DNA of 64,000 nt from Norana najaformis (GCA_964023275.1 OZ029921.1:8795306-8859305), one strand, 5' to 3'. Shown: positions 1 to 12,083, counted from the first letter of the stretch. Made by a program: numbers and translations. Notes: generated by a model not told the origin, from the sequence alone.

Positions 1-1212
1 TTCGTCGATGAACACACGTACCTTCTCCACAATAAATACGTCACTGCTTAAGGGAACTGTTAAACATGTTGTCGAGAACCGTCGCCATACTTGATTGCTA
101 GTCACGTGGGCTAAGGCGTACGTGACTTATTGTAACTGAAGCACCGGGTCTTATTCTTAAGTGTTCTTAAGAGCCTAGACGTTAAATCACATGCCTTACA
201 CTTGGAAATTTCACCCAACCGACAGCTCCTCAAGACGAAAAAATTCTAAATTAAAAGCTGGATCGTGACTAAAAGGTTTCTTCCAAATTTCAATATCTGT
301 TGACGTAAGTAAGGCAGCACCGATTCGAAACACGTCGAGGTACATTTGGCAACAAATCATGCACTAAAGCAATTACTAAATCGCGTTCTAAATGTCTAGG
401 TTCGTTGACAGCCTAGGCGAAAGAAAAACAGTCATCTCTAGACAGCGAAAGCGGGAGTAATTGATGTCCATCGTTCGACTGACACCAGGGATTTTTGCAA
501 ACTACTGCTTGACTATAAGTCATCTAAATTCAGCTTAACAAGTGGCCAGAAGGAAGTGACAGTTGAGACAGAAGGACCAGAAACTTTGCAATGATGAAAC
601 GGTCGCCCACTCAATCTATGCTGAATGCACGAATCTGGTCAGTGCCTTAAGACGTAATTGCAGAATCAGGATTCAACTGGTAGCCTATCATTGCCTTTAC
701 CCGGAGTTCAGTCAATAGGTAGAATAACATAACTGTGATCGACTACCGATCTTTAGAAACGAACTCTTGCCATAGAATACGGTGATCAATCAATCAATCA
801 TTCATTCGATCAAGTCAGTCTGTCAGTCAGTCAGTAAATCAAGGAATCGGACAATGCTTTTGAACCCAACATAAGATCCTGAATAGTAAGGTAAATATTT
901 TAAAAATTCAAGAAATTTACAAAGGAAGTATTAATTAAGCAACAAAACTACTTCAAGTTTTTAGTTAAAGGTAAATAATTATGTAGTCAAATAATTTAGT
1001 CAATGAGTCAGCTGTCTGTTTGTCTTTCTGTTTGTCTGTCTGTCTGCCTCTCTGTCTGTCTGTGTCTGTCTGTCTGTCTTTCTATGAGTCTCTTGGCGGA
1101 CAGTCTGCTCTTTGCCGGTCTGTTTTAATTTAAGGATATCTTTAATATATGCCTGTCTGTCTGCGTGTCTGTCTGCGTGTGTGTGTGTATCTGTCTGTGT
1201 GTCTGTCTATCT

Positions 1213-1247
<35 letters not shown>

Positions 1248-1411
1248 AGTGTCTGTCTGTCTGTCTGTCTGCTTGTCTGTTCGTCTGCATTGACTGAAAG
1301 TCGAGCAGCCGAACACCAAGCAGGCCTTAAATAACAAGGAATCGATAGTTAATGTGGTTCAATTTCTGACGAGTGTAACTACAAATCATTTGATGCCGTT
1401 ATCTTACTTAC
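1..1411. other. Intron or flank of alpha2delta gene, left window end
   Basis: No exon was recognised here. The next alpha2delta exon, after the STLADV segment, should encode the conserved YL-x-VLSRP region. I looked for it on the minus strand and did not find it, so it probably lies beyond position 1. The stretch holds a short CAAT/CAGT simple repeat near 785-840 and a TCTG-rich tract from 1010. Confidence 0.5.
1010..1290. repeat. TCTG/TCAG degenerate microsatellite
   Basis: Runs of TCTG interrupted by TGTG and CAGT motifs. The Cys/Ser/Val-rich frames across it are repeat artefacts. Confidence 0.9.
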
Positions 1412-1461
1412 CTGAACGTGTTCATGGACGTCTGCCAACGTAGAGATATGCGAATAGTAAC
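1412..1461 (-). CDS. cacna2d3-like: alpha2delta exon: end of VWA domain (YYSHISTLADV)
   Basis: Fifty nucleotides encoding the second and third bases of a Gly codon and then YYSHISTLADVHEHVQ. It corresponds to the G-Y/F-T-Q-I-STLADV-QE-NV stretch just after the VWA domain of alpha2delta-3/4. The acceptor is GTGTAG and the donor is GTAAGT, the best donor in the gene. It enters in phase with the exon at 2920-2998 (G|GT gives Gly) and leaves in phase 0. It is the last exon seen; the gene continues to the left. Confidence 0.9.
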
Positions 1462-1869
1462 CTACACATAGTAAGTCTTGATATAATGTTGATGTTATGC
1501 TGACGACTAAGTTATAACAACGACACGATGTAGGACGATGATGACGACAGTTCAACTATTAGAACACTCCATTCTACACTACGACAGCATATGGCCGGCA
1601 TTTCGAACAGAAACTATCCAACCACAATGCTTCGAGGAGGCAAGGTGTTGGCGACCAGTGCAACATATCGTCACTGTCGTCGTTATCATCACAGTTTGTC
1701 ATATCTAGAGAAAAGTTGGTTCTAGAAGCGATGAAACTGATATAGCGCAAGTGCACCTGAAAATGAATGCCAGCGTGGAAGTATATGAATGCCTCGAAGC
1801 ATGGACATACCAATGTTATGGATAATTAGGTCAATGTACAGTTGCACAGATGCATTGATGTGTGGACGT

Positions 1870-2440
1870 AAGATCGGACGGACGGACGGACGGACGGACG
1901 GATGGATGGATGGAAAAATGGATGGATGGATGAAGGAATAGATGTATGTATGGATGGATAGGTGAATGGAAGGAAGGAGGGATGGACGGATGATTGGAAG
2001 GAGGATGGATGGATAAATGGATGGATGGATAAATGGGTGGATGGATATATGGATGGATGGATGAAGGAATAGATGTATGGATGGATAGGTGGATGGACGG
2101 ATGGACGAATGAATGGATGGAGGAAGGATGCATGGAAGGATGGATAGATGAATGAAAGGAAGGTGGGATGGACGGATGATTAGAAGGATGGACGGATGGA
2201 TGAATGGATGGATGAATGGATGGATGGATAAATGGAAGGATGGATAGGACAGCTGGATGGATTGATGGATGGGTGGGTGGATGGACAATAGATTAATATA
2301 TGGCTGCATGGATTGATTATGGATGTGTGGGTGGGTTGGTGGGATGGCTTAATAGATGAGTAGACGGTTGGATGGATGTTAGGATAGATAGAATGGCTGG
2401 CCGGTTGGATGGATGGATGGACGGATGGATAAAGGTCAGG
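1870..2440. repeat. GGAT/GGAC degenerate tandem array
   Basis: About 570 bp of imperfect GGAT/GGAC/GAAT tetranucleotides. The long [12 protein letters not shown] frames on the minus strand are repeat translations. Confidence 0.92.
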
Positions 2441-2790
2441 TTCAGCCACCCACCCATCAGCTGATCTAAACTAATGGATAATTTTTGCGCCTCGAATTAC
2501 GCATTATGCTGTCATCAGCTGTCACCTTTCCAGATGCATAGTAACCCAATCTCTCCTCTGCTAAGACACATACATATACTTTATCAAACATATATATACA
2601 CTGCGTCTGATTTATACAAACTGGCTCTGATGTATATATATACCGTATCTTATATACAAGCTGACAGTACAGTATTCCTATGTTGGGAGAATCCATATAA
2701 TCCAGGTGTGGAGATTGTGCACAGGTGCGAGATTCTATTTCAAGGCATGTGATGAAGATAACAGCAACAGAACTGCTTGGGCGACAAGGA

Positions 2791-2795
<5 letters not shown>

Positions 2796-2831
<36 letters not shown>

Positions 2832-2895
2832 CGATGACAACGATGATGACGGCGACAAAGACAAGGATGATGATGACGACGGTGAAGATTAAGAA
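2796..2895. repeat. GAT trinucleotide array
   Basis: Near-pure GAT units that become GAC-rich towards the right end. The array ends about 25 bp before the downstream splice donor of the 2920-2998 exon. Confidence 0.9.
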
Positions 2896-2919
2896 GTGTC
2901 ATCGCGATCACTGACTGAC

Positions 2920-2998
2920 CTTTGTTGCTGCATGCCATCCACCTGACATGCCTTGGATCTCCCACCTCTCGACCGATCAGATAAGTAAACACACGCAC
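2920..2998 (-). CDS. cacna2d3-like: alpha2delta exon: VWA domain, FTYLIGRE segment
   Basis: Seventy-nine nucleotides encoding VRVFTYLIGREVG, then DPRHVRWMACSNK and the first base of Gly. The FTYLIGRE and W-M-A-C-x-NKG motifs are diagnostic of the C-terminal part of the alpha2delta-3/4 VWA domain. The acceptor is ATTACAG and the donor is GTCAGT. Entry is phase 0 and exit is phase 1, matching its neighbours. The GAT array lies just downstream in the intron. Confidence 0.95.
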
Positions 2999-3020
2999 CT
3001 GTAATCAACAGATGCCTGTC

Positions 3021-3120
3021 TCAGTCTCTAAGCACCGCCCACTCAGTCTCTAAGCACCGCCCACTCAGTCTCTAAGCACCGCCCCATTGAGTCTAAGCAC
3101 AGCCCACTGTCTCTAAGCAC
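3021..3120. repeat. 22-bp tandem repeat, 3-4 copies
   Basis: The unit contains CAGTCTCTAAGCACCGCC. The first three copies are near-identical and the last are decayed. Confidence 0.88.
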
Positions 3121-3236
3121 CATGCACAGCCAGCTATTCCCTCCAACCTCTTATTCCACTCTTCATTACAATTGCTGTTTCTGCCCTCGATTATAACATC
3201 AGATAACAGCTACGACAAGAACGACGGCGACTGCGA

Positions 3237-3660
3237 CTAAGATGATGATGACGACGATGATGATGTTGACTGCGATTAAGATGATGATGACGACGATGAT
3301 GATTTTGACTGTGATTAAGATGATGATGACGACGACGATGATGTTGACTGCGATTAAGATGATGATGATGACGATGATAATGATGACTGAGACTAAGATA
3401 ATGACGACTACGATGATGAAGACTACATCTAAGATGACGGCGACGACTTCGAAGCTGGTGTTGAATCTGATTAAGGTAACGACAAAGACGAAGATGAGGA
3501 CGACAATTAAGATGATGGTGACGAATACGACGATGACTGCATAATGTGCATACAAGATGATGACGACGACGACAATGACGATGACTATGATCAGGATGAT
3601 GACGACATTTATGATAAAGCTGACGATGATGAGATTCAAAAGGCATCTGACGATGAATGA
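3237..3660. repeat. GAT/GAC compound repeat with higher-order units
   Basis: GATGATGAC-type trinucleotides are organised into longer units separated by GACTGCGATTAA-like spacers. It lies in the intron between the 3714-3827 and 2920-2998 exons. Open frames in several registers are low-complexity artefacts. Confidence 0.9.
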
Positions 3661-3713
3661 CATGAGAATAGAGTTGATTAAGTGAGGAGGCGGTTGTTGC
3701 AAGGCAAACTGAC

Positions 3714-3827
3714 GTCTTTGTTTGGCCAATTGTAGTGTTTGAAGATGGCTTCGTATGTGTCAGGCGCTCCGTCAGTTATGACCATGATCGCCTTGTTGCA
3801 CTGCGATCCCTGGTTAGTGCTGTTCGC
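3714..3827 (-). CDS. cacna2d3-like: alpha2delta exon: VWA domain, ITDGA/YNWP segment
   Basis: Thirty-eight codons, phase 0 at both ends, including CNKAIMVITDGAPDTYEAIF and HYNWPNKD. ITDG supplies the conserved Asp of the VWA metal site, and YNWP is typical of alpha2delta-3/4. A possible N-glycosylation site (NST) lies at the start. The acceptor is TGTTTCAG and the donor is GTCAGT. Confidence 0.95.
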
Positions 3828-4362
3828 CTGAAACAGTATCAGCATTTCAGCAAAGGGATGCTCAGCTCACTTCACCCGGCTCCTCCCGTTCCGGGCATTT
3901 CCTTCATATTGCGCAATAACAAAGAGCCAAACCCCTGTCCTATATCGATGTGAAGTAACCGTTTGACACTATTATCGTGGCTGCTATGGGTACAATATCC
4001 TAAACTCATTCTTTATCAAAGAATGTCATATGAAATAAAAAAAGTTGTATTCTTCTGTGGCTAAAGAAATGTTGTTGCAATCCATGCCGTATTCCGTAAC
4101 CTACATGAGGCAGATCCGCCTACAGTATATTGTGTATCCCGGCCATTGGTAAACATTAGACGTCGGAACAGACATGCATACAGACTCATTAAGGTCAAAT
4201 TCACGCCGTACCGTTTGTTACTAGTAACGTCACACACACAACGACTCTTTAATAAAACAAATTTTATTAGTGAAAGCACAGGCCAGCTTACATGTAATTT
4301 TGGTGGCCCCAGTGAGTAGATGATGATTGTGAGCTCTATACATGAGCAAGGCGTTTACTTAC
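3828..4362 (-). other. alpha2delta intron
   Basis: A 535 bp intron. Nothing else was recognised in it. Confidence 0.7.
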
Positions 4363-4455
4363 GGAAAGAAGAAGTTCAAAGGCTTCGGTTAAGGCTTTAT
4401 CAAAATAGGCGATATTGTGCGTCCGAATTCCTTTCTTCAGTGTATCGATTATCTT
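4363..4455 (-). CDS. cacna2d3-like: alpha2delta exon: VWA domain, helix before ITDGA
   Basis: Thirty-one codons, phase 0 at both ends: KIIDTLKKGIRTHNIAYF, then DKALTEAFELLLS. It matches the L-x-KGI-x-L-ALNEAFNIL segment of vertebrate alpha2delta-3 in length and pattern. The donor is GTAAGT. The acceptor AG at 4456-4457 is only a few bases from a 30-bp minisatellite, so the polypyrimidine and branch region of this intron is formed by the array itself. Confidence 0.93.
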
Positions 4456-4458
4456 CTG

Positions 4459-4808
4459 CACAACACAATACGATACAATTCAATACGACATAACACAATA
4501 CGATACAATTCAATACGACATAACACAATACGATACAATTCAATACGACATAACACAATACGATACAATTCAATACGACATAACACAATACGATACAATT
4601 CAATACGACATAACACAATACGATACAATTCAATACGACATAACACAATACGATACAATTCAATACGACATAACACAATACGATACAATTCAATACGACA
4701 TAACACAATACGATACAATTCAATACGACATAACACAATACGATACAATTCAATACGACATAACACAATACGATACAATTCAATACGACATAACACAATA
4801 CGATACAG
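4459..4808. repeat. 30-bp minisatellite, about 11.5 near-perfect copies
   Basis: The unit contains ACACAATACGATACAATTC followed by AATACGACATA. Successive 60-base blocks are identical, so the array is very homogeneous. It is open in all frames because 30 is divisible by three and the unit has few stops. It abuts the 3' splice site of the exon at 4363-4455. Confidence 0.97.
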
Positions 4809-6109
4809 CACAATACGATTTATACAACACAATACCAAACAACTTAGTATGGTGCATCACAATAAGATACAACATATACGAACAACTCAATGAATACAAA
4901 AGAAAGAAAATGGTTTGGAATGGATAAAAATGGGGTGGATGGCAATGGGTTACCATAGGTTGAAAACTTGAAATAGGTAGAAATTGAAAGATATTGTTTA
5001 AAAAGGGTGGGAATGAGTTCTAGTCAGTTATATTATGCAGAAATGAAAGAAAATGGTTGGGGATTCGCGGATTGTGTTGGTGTGGATGGGAATGGGAAGG
5101 AATAGGTGCGGAAATGTGTGAGACGTGGTAAATTTGTCTATTTGTGTTTGTCTGTGTGTCTCTGTGCATCCATCCCACCAGAAACGGTCAGAACAATAAC
5201 GTATGGTTAGAACAATAGCAGTTAGCTAAAGCAACAACAGTTGGTAAGAACAACACTTGGTCAGTGCAACAGCAGTTGGTTGGTGACAGCACGATCGAGA
5301 ACAACATTCACCGGTGAATCGAGGATTTGAAGTGTCAAGGGTGTACGACCAGCACGCACCCTCGATCCACCACTGCGATCTTGACATTCCCTTCAGAAAA
5401 TGTCAGCCTACGATGCTGTCACGACATGTCACAAGGTGGCGCTGCAGCAGGCGACAGTGGCTCCCTCTACACATGACCGAATTAACCTGAGCTGCAACGT
5501 CATTGACCGACCAAACCTATTGCGTAACTGCGGTGGAAGCAGGGTTACGAGGAGAGGCAACCAACGAGAAGGGGGTTGATTGGCCAAATTGGGCAAACTG
5601 TGCATATTTCTCATCGTCTCGTGGCCACGCATATCTTGAGTGATGACGCCTCCATCATTTTCGCCTACCTCTGTCAATTCCTAAGATGCACTGCATCCTT
5701 CCCTCCTTCCAAACCCATCCTCCAATTTTTACATCTCACCTTCCCTTTTTCTCTTCCTCCGCATCTTCTGTCGCTCTCCTCATCTGCAACTATTATCATA
5801 GAACGGAAATTGAGTCCTACATCTTCGGCTCCTTCGCGACCCCGATCGCTAAATCAGTCGCGAATCTCGCTTGCCTAAGACGACGAGAACTGCCTCGAAG
5901 CCAGGGTCATGACCTCATGGGCAGAGGGCACATCTATGCCGTTAGCAGGCCATGTTCCGTGGGATCACGATGGTTTCCATGCGAGCAATCTTAATCAAGC
6001 ATAAGACCCGACGAAATATGGGCCCCGCATGAATTTCACTGTATTATCATATATCTGTCTCTAGTATTTATCTCGAAATGCCTCTGTGTCCATTTGGTCT
6101 AAAACAAAC

Positions 6110-6186
6110 ACAGGCAGACAGACAGACACACACACAGACAGACTCACAGACACTCACAGACAGACAGACTCACAGACACACAGACG
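6110..6186. repeat. CAGACA-type microsatellite
   Basis: Short CAGACAGACACACA-type repeat. Confidence 0.85.
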
Positions 6187-6314
6187 CACTATATTTATAG
6201 ATATAATAATACTTTCACAGATGTGGCCTGTATTTTACGCCACAGCGGCAGAAGAAAACGAATATCTCAAGCGCAGTTGGGTGCGTAGGCGGGGAATTCA
6301 GATTATTACCCACA

Positions 6315-6560
6315 CATTCCCCTTTCACAGATCCCATCCTGACTCCTCGTCTTCTTCTTGTCTCCCTTTCCACTCCAATCCCAAACATCACCCGCCGTAG
6401 CTGCCACGCTGTCTCTCTACCTGACTTCTCGATCTTGACCTGGAACCGAACCATTTTTGCCTATCGATTTTCTTTTGACTGAGCGCCTGTGAATAAGCTG
6501 GTCCCCGCGACGTGACTTTCGTTGGGCGCCGTAGAAATCTCGGGATTACGATTACGATTT
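6315..6560 (+). mobile_element. L2-type LINE 3' end (tail family with GATTAC repeats)
   Basis: Shares a conserved 3' tail with copies near 13.5, 23.2, 55.4 and 59.6 kb: CTTGACCTGGAACCGAAC, then TTTTGACTGAGCGCCTGTG, then GTAGAAATCTCG, ending in GATTACGATTACGA. Only the 3' UTR-like tail remains. L2/CR1 LINEs typically end in short tandem repeats, which fits. Confidence 0.8.
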
Positions 6561-7169
6561 CGCTTGTGACTGGCTGCTAACAACCACTGCAAATCGCACC
6601 GTGGTCTGTAAGATTTCAGAAGATGTTGTCGTGTTTGAAAGTGAGTCACCAACGTTTTACGACTCATTCTGCTAAACGTTCTGTGGCAAACAGATGGAAA
6701 AGTGACCTACAGCAGAGAAGCAGGAACACAACCCCCACCCCCCATCAAATCCCAAGGCTTTCTACGCGTAGACGATCGACATAGATGTCCTGTTGTCTAT
6801 TCTATCAGTTATAATTCTCTTCCGCGAGCATAGATGTCTACTAACCCTAGACCGAGCAATCAAATAGACTTCTGAAGCGAATCGTCTAATGCACTCAATG
6901 TCTATGTCAAATGGACGAAACACTGCCAAGAAATCACTTGCCCTCTAATTAATTTAATGTTGTTTTCCTTCGACGGTACGTCACGACGTCGTCTTTCCAC
7001 CTAGAAGTCGACGGTCTATCTCATTTAACGTCTCTGCCCAGACCGCGTGATAAATAGACAGGCTGCTTAGGCAAGACTCGTGACGAATGATGCGTCCGGT
7101 GTAATTTATATGGCACATAATTCGCAAATGCAGACGAATCGAATCTCCCGGCGCAAGTGGAATTATCCG

Positions 7170-7177
7170 CCGCTCTC

Positions 7178-7214
<37 letters not shown>

Positions 7215-7235
7215 GTCTCTCTCTCTCTCTCTAAT
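7170..7235. repeat. CTGT/CT microsatellite
   Basis: CTGT units followed by CT units. Confidence 0.85.
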
Positions 7236-8471
7236 TTTTGCCAATATGGCTGCCGGAAGCGAGCGACGAATAGAAGCGAATACTCTTGCAAAAGCGAGAT
7301 CATCTTTGAGATAAAGCACTCGACATTAATGCGCGCTAAGAGCAGACGCCAGCGAAGCCAGACATCTGTAGAAGAGTGATAATAAGGGCTTCGTCATGAC
7401 TATCTGGTCCATCGCTGCGTGCTGGACAACATTAAAGCGTCCAGAGGAATTATAAGACACAAGTGTCTCGCTGTAGGACTCACAATTAATGCGATCGACA
7501 CCATATATCGATGCGGTTGTGTTCTAGCCATTACTGCTTCGAGTAGCTTGACGTATCGACACAGGAATGGGCTGCATGGAGAAAATGAAAGAAAGAGAAT
7601 GGAAAAAGAGGGGGATACATTTAATCGGGAAAGAGATGGACAGAGATCTGGAGAGATGTAAAGCTCGCATCAGTTCTAGACTCAACGAGGAAACAGACCA
7701 GTAATGTAAGCTTATAGCAACAGAAGACTTATGGCATGTTCGTAGGCAGGTACTGCCTGACTGGCAACGAATATAATCCCCTGTGGTCCGAAGCTAGACA
7801 TTCTGTGCCACTCTTGGGAGACCAGTGGACCACACTGATTGCCTTTATTACTCCACTGAATGGGACTCGCTGTAAAGAACTGAGCACAGTTCTACCGAAT
7901 ATTGTATTTATGTAACACTGTGTATGCACGTGTGTATGTATGCATGTGTGTACGTACCTACGTACGTATGTATGTATGTATGTATTTTATTATGTACAAT
8001 TTTAGGTGCAAATCAAATGAATGAATGATTGTATTTACGTACATATAATGTCTTATAGACACATACATGTAAATGCATTCATTACTCCTGTATAATCAAA
8101 GACCGGATGGCAGCTGGTCTGATGAAAGGGTGAAAATCAGGTAAGGGAATAATGTCTGCCGAAGTTATGCCATCAGTTGTGAAAGTATCAACTGAAGCGC
8201 CACCTGGGATGCTACACAAGGTAGATATAGGCTCAACAGTAACTACTGGCCACCGTAATCAGCAACCTCGCCTTGGGAAACCCAAGGTCAGTTTCAAATC
8301 TGGATAAAGAGGAAGGTCGGAAGAATGGGTGCAGATACATCACCCACAAAGAAGAAGACGATAGAAATCCATGGCATGCAACAGTCAGAGACAGGCAACG
8401 CCAGATCGAACGTCACCCGGATCAACAAACGATTCTATGCGCAATGTAAGCTATAGGCCTGCTCGCTTTCA

Positions 8472-8474
<3 letters not shown>

Positions 8475-8548
<74 letters not shown>
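8475..8548. repeat. (AT)n-(AG)n compound microsatellite
   Basis: About 44 bp of AT followed by about 29 bp of AG. Confidence 0.95.
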
Positions 8549-8550
<2 letters not shown>

Positions 8551-8920
8551 GATGATGGTGTTGATAGATACATATACATATACATGTGTGGGTATGCATC
8601 TGCATTTATAGAGAAAACCCCAAGACGCTGCACACGCGAGCCCTATCAAACAGATATATGGAGAGGCGAGGTGAGGCTTAGGATGGATCCTCCTGAGCTG
8701 AGTATTAAGCCGCTGAAGCAAAGTCATTTGGCAGGTGACTGTTGCTGTGTCAGACACGGAGACTTTCAAGAGAGCAGGCGACGTCGATTTATTCGAAATA
8801 GGAGCCGAACGAACGGCGTGATAAACGGCTTCATGCATAAAAAATGCCTTCGGTTTCTTCTTGTATTCGGAAGTGTATTGCATGTAGCAGGATGTCTACG
8901 AGAAAAAGGCGGCAACTGAC

Positions 8921-8995
8921 CTTCCTGTTGTTTATGGTCGCCTGGACCATCGTCCCATTGAAGCACGGCTCCAGATATTCTGGCGTCTCAGAAAA
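8921..8995 (-). CDS. cacna2d3-like: alpha2delta exon: VWA domain, EPCFNGT segment
   Basis: Twenty-five codons, phase 0 at both ends: FSETPEYLEPCFNGTMVQAT then INNRK. The EPC-x-NGT-x-VQA core is a hallmark of alpha2delta-3/4, and NGT is a possible glycosylation site. The start was chosen because TTTGATAG supplies an acceptor in phase and gives the same spacing from FFN to EPC as in vertebrates. The donor is GTCAGT. Confidence 0.93.
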
Positions 8996-9520
8996 CTATC
9001 AAATAAATAAATAAATTCCATCTCTTTCTCGTTTGCATGTATTTGTATATTTATACATATATTTTCATGATAGATGTATCTAGAGCCACAAACATAGAAG
9101 GCAACAACATCAATCAGTATCGCTTGAAATGCATTTGCTTTTAATCTGCTCACTATTCAAAGGTCAAATAGATAATTGTCGCGATTACTTTGGGTAACGA
9201 CTAATCCGGCATTTTTCCTTTTATAAACCCCACTTTCAATAAGCTTGTTGCCTCTGGCCTAATCAGAACTGTCACCGGATTCTACGTGTGTCCGAAGGAC
9301 CACAATTGGGGCCGTTCCCCAGCAAGACGACCATCCTTGGAACTAGAGGAGAATACGTCATGCGCTGGTCGACGATGTCTTAACTCTGACTTGACCTAGC
9401 AGATATGTGAAAAAGCCTTAACTTAACCTCTATTCTCTAATGCTTAATGCACCATCTGGTACACATGTTTTCACAGAGATGTGCGAAACTTTAACATGAC
9501 CTAGTGAACTTTGACCTGAC

Positions 9521-9671
9521 CTTGATGACGTTGAAGAAGTCATCCTCGCTGAGTGTCTCAACGATCTTTTCGACGGTCGCTTTGGCAATCTCCATTCGAA
9601 GGCCCTTCATACTTCCGCTCGAGTCCAACAAGATGACCATGTCTTTCGGAGAGGTTGCCGCCTGAATATAC
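9521..9671 (-). CDS. cacna2d3-like: alpha2delta exon: VWA domain with MIDAS DSSGS
   Basis: One base completing Trp plus 50 codons: [20 protein letters not shown], then [20 protein letters not shown] and [15 protein letters not shown] is a complete DxSxS metal-ion-dependent adhesion site, so metal binding by the VWA domain should be intact. Vertebrate paralogues mostly have DVSGS here. The acceptor is GATGAAG with a weak pyrimidine tract, and the donor is GTCAGG. This is the longest exon found and the clearest single piece of evidence for the gene. Confidence 0.97.
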
Positions 9672-10536
9672 CTTCATCAATCAACCAACCAATTAGTCAG
9701 TGAATCAATCAGTCGGTCTTAAATAATTGCAGCCTATTCAAAATAGGGCAAAAGTAAGAAGAATCGCCCTTCTAAATTTATGTTCACACAACTATTAGCC
9801 CCGGTGCACCTTTCCCTCCAATCTGGCGAAATCTGAGAATTACCAATAATTTAGATCGTTTTTAATGCCTCTACCGACAAACTTTACGAAATAATTCAAA
9901 AATCTTCGTTATGCTACAGTGAATGACTGGCAAGAATTCGCTGATCGTATCAATAATTTTTAGCATTATGTTATGGCTGTCAATGCGTCACCAGTAGCAC
10001 ATCTTCTAATTTCGTTCTTTGTAGGTAATTACCAACGTGACGTCATCTTACACCTACTAGGGTTGTTAATATTGACGTTACCTTACTTAGTATGGTGAAA
10101 AATGAACTAGAACAAAACAGAATGGGACAACAAAATTTACCATGAAAACATGATACGTTTTTGTGATCATTTAAAATGCTCATTGTCAAACAAAACATTT
10201 TATTGTTATGCAAACTACTACAAAAAAGGATTGACACACAAGTGAAACATATTTAGCATTAATGCACATATTATATTTTGTAAAAGTGTATTTTAAATAT
10301 ATTGTTCGGTTTTCAATGTTTCAGTATTTGCTGCTATTGAAGAAGGCCTACTGCTACAAAAAAATTAGGCCTATCATAATAACTTCGTAAAACTTCGTAA
10401 CAGAACCATCACGACACCATTCTCCGTCAGGGCTTCAATGAAATCCTAAAGGACTGTCGGCTCCATTCCGGCCTGCCTAAGTGACGCCCTAGGGCGGCGG
10501 ACTGATCGTCTTCAAAGTTTACGACCAACTGTTTTC

Positions 10537-10537
<1 letters not shown>

Positions 10538-10586
<49 letters not shown>
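10538..10586. repeat. AAT microsatellite
   Basis: About 16 uninterrupted AAT units. Confidence 0.95.
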
Positions 10587-10636
10587 TTCGTAAAATAATT
10601 TAGAGTACGTCAAGTGTTTTGCCATCAACGCTGCCT

Positions 10637-10950
10637 CGGTGATTATCGAATAAAATATTTCGGTGATTATCGAATAAAATATTTCGGTGATTATCGAATA
10701 AAATATTTCGGTGATTATCGAATAAAATATTTCGGTGATTATCGAATAAAATATTTCGGTGATTATCGAATAAAATATTTCGGTGATTATCGAATAAAAT
10801 ATTTCGGTGATTATCGAATAAAATATTTCGGTGATTATCGAATAAAATATTTCGGTGATTATGGAGTAAAATATTTCGGTGATTATCGAATAAAATATTT
10901 CGGTGATTATCGAATAAAATATTTCGATGATTATTGAATAAAATATTTCT
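10637..10950. repeat. 24-bp minisatellite, about 13 copies
   Basis: The unit CGGTGATTATCGAATAAAAT plus ATTT is nearly perfect, with one variant unit near 10860. All frames stay open because the period is a multiple of three. Confidence 0.96.
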
Positions 10951-11395
10951 TGCAAGTCGGTGTTTTTTCTGTTTGAGAAGCAACAGATTTAAGAAAATTT
11001 ATTCTTAAGCGGTAATTCAGAAAATAGCCAAAGCAAAACGATGGCATTTGTAAATGTAATTCATGTCTTAGGCCATGTGTCAACTGCTGTGGCTCAGTGA
11101 CAAGCATCCGTCATTTCTTAACTGTATGCTATAGACGTTGACTGAATATTGTCCATTTAAAGATCGACATGTTTTCGTTGTAAATCTGCCATTTTGAAAA
11201 CCCTACTGGGCCTATTTCTTCAGATTTACAGCGAAGGTTCGTCCATAATGACATCTGCAGTATATCATCAAATCTCTCACGTATTACAAACGAGCCGTTG
11301 CTCTATTCGTCCTATTTAGACTGACCTTCGTTTTTCTCCCAGTCTAAATTGTAGTCGAGTTGGTTGCCTATAGTTGCAACTTTATCATATATATT

Positions 11396-11653
11396 GGGTG
11401 AGCGATAGTCTAGTGGTTAGCGTGTTGTACTGTCAACCGAAAGGTCGGGGTTCAAATCTCTGTCAGGGTAGAAAGATGCTTTGGAATTTCTGCTCCAATT
11501 GCGCCCCCTAGCGAATTCAGCTATGGAATGAGTACACTGACTGTACTGAATGTTGGTGGGAAGATCACATGGCCAGGAGGACTATTGGCCACCCACACTC
11601 ACATGCCAAGGCTAATAAAATGAAGTTGCTAGCACTTCATATCTGCCTCTCGG
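11396..11653 (+). mobile_element. tRNA-headed SINE, family 1, copy 1
   Basis: A polymerase III-like head has an A box (TAGTCTAGTGGTTAGCG) and a B box (GGGGTTCAAATCTC), followed by a body ending in ATGAAGTTGCTAGCACTTCAT. A minus-strand copy at 32284-32552 shares head, body and tail. The ends cannot fold an acceptor stem, so it is not a tRNA gene. Confidence 0.82.
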
Positions 11654-12083
11654 TATTAGCTTTCTCTTGTTTGGATACCAATTAAATTGAAGATTTCGTA
11701 ATATTTCCGACAGCGGAAAACTGTTGCCATGATGCATTCCGACAATAAATTTGATATTTAGCTCATTAAACAAATTCGGATGTTTTCTTAATGGATTGTT
11801 TCATTTGTTTGGTCCGAGGTATTTTCTTGGTGTTAGGCTAGTAGGCCTACATTTGGACAGCAGCGTAAAAGATCAGAGTACAGAAGAAAAAGAGTATGTC
11901 TATGCATGAACAACGAATATTCGCGTCCATACAGATGCCTCTTGATTATTCCTAACGGCTTAGTTTCAAATGACATGTCTTTATAAATGCATCGCAATTT
12001 TTATAATTTCTTTGCGACTGTCTCATGAATATTCACAATGCTATGAATAAATGCCTGATGAATATTCATGTCGCCGTACATAC

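Larger units (their letters stand above)
1462..2919 (-). other. alpha2delta intron
   Basis: A 1.46 kb intron made largely of a GGAT-type array and a GAT array. No further gene was seen. Confidence 0.8.
4819..8920 (-). other. alpha2delta intron, about 4.5 kb with the array
   Basis: Apart from the 30-bp array, an L2 3' end and several microsatellites listed separately, no gene is supported here. Frames such as 5429-5677 and 7729-7929 show no recognisable domain. Confidence 0.65.
9672..12083 (-). other. alpha2delta intron
   Basis: A 2.4 kb intron. It holds an AAT microsatellite, a 24-bp minisatellite and a SINE, listed separately. The AT-rich rest (9700-10500) shows nothing recognisable. Confidence 0.7.

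Noticed and set aside
1722..2449. [12 protein letters not shown] protein on the minus strand
   Set aside because: Translation of a GGAT/GGAC microsatellite, with no domain or start context.
4459..4808. Possible CRISPR array
   Set aside because: Units are contiguous with no unique spacers, in a eukaryotic intron.
4400..4927. Four overlapping long open frames in the 30-bp array, on both strands
   Set aside because: The unit length is a multiple of three and stop-poor, so all frames stay open. The sequence is intron next to a real exon.
11401..11470. tRNA-Asp gene (GTC in the anticodon position)
   Set aside because: A and B boxes are present but the acceptor stem does not pair and the head continues into a SINE body shared with 32284-32552.
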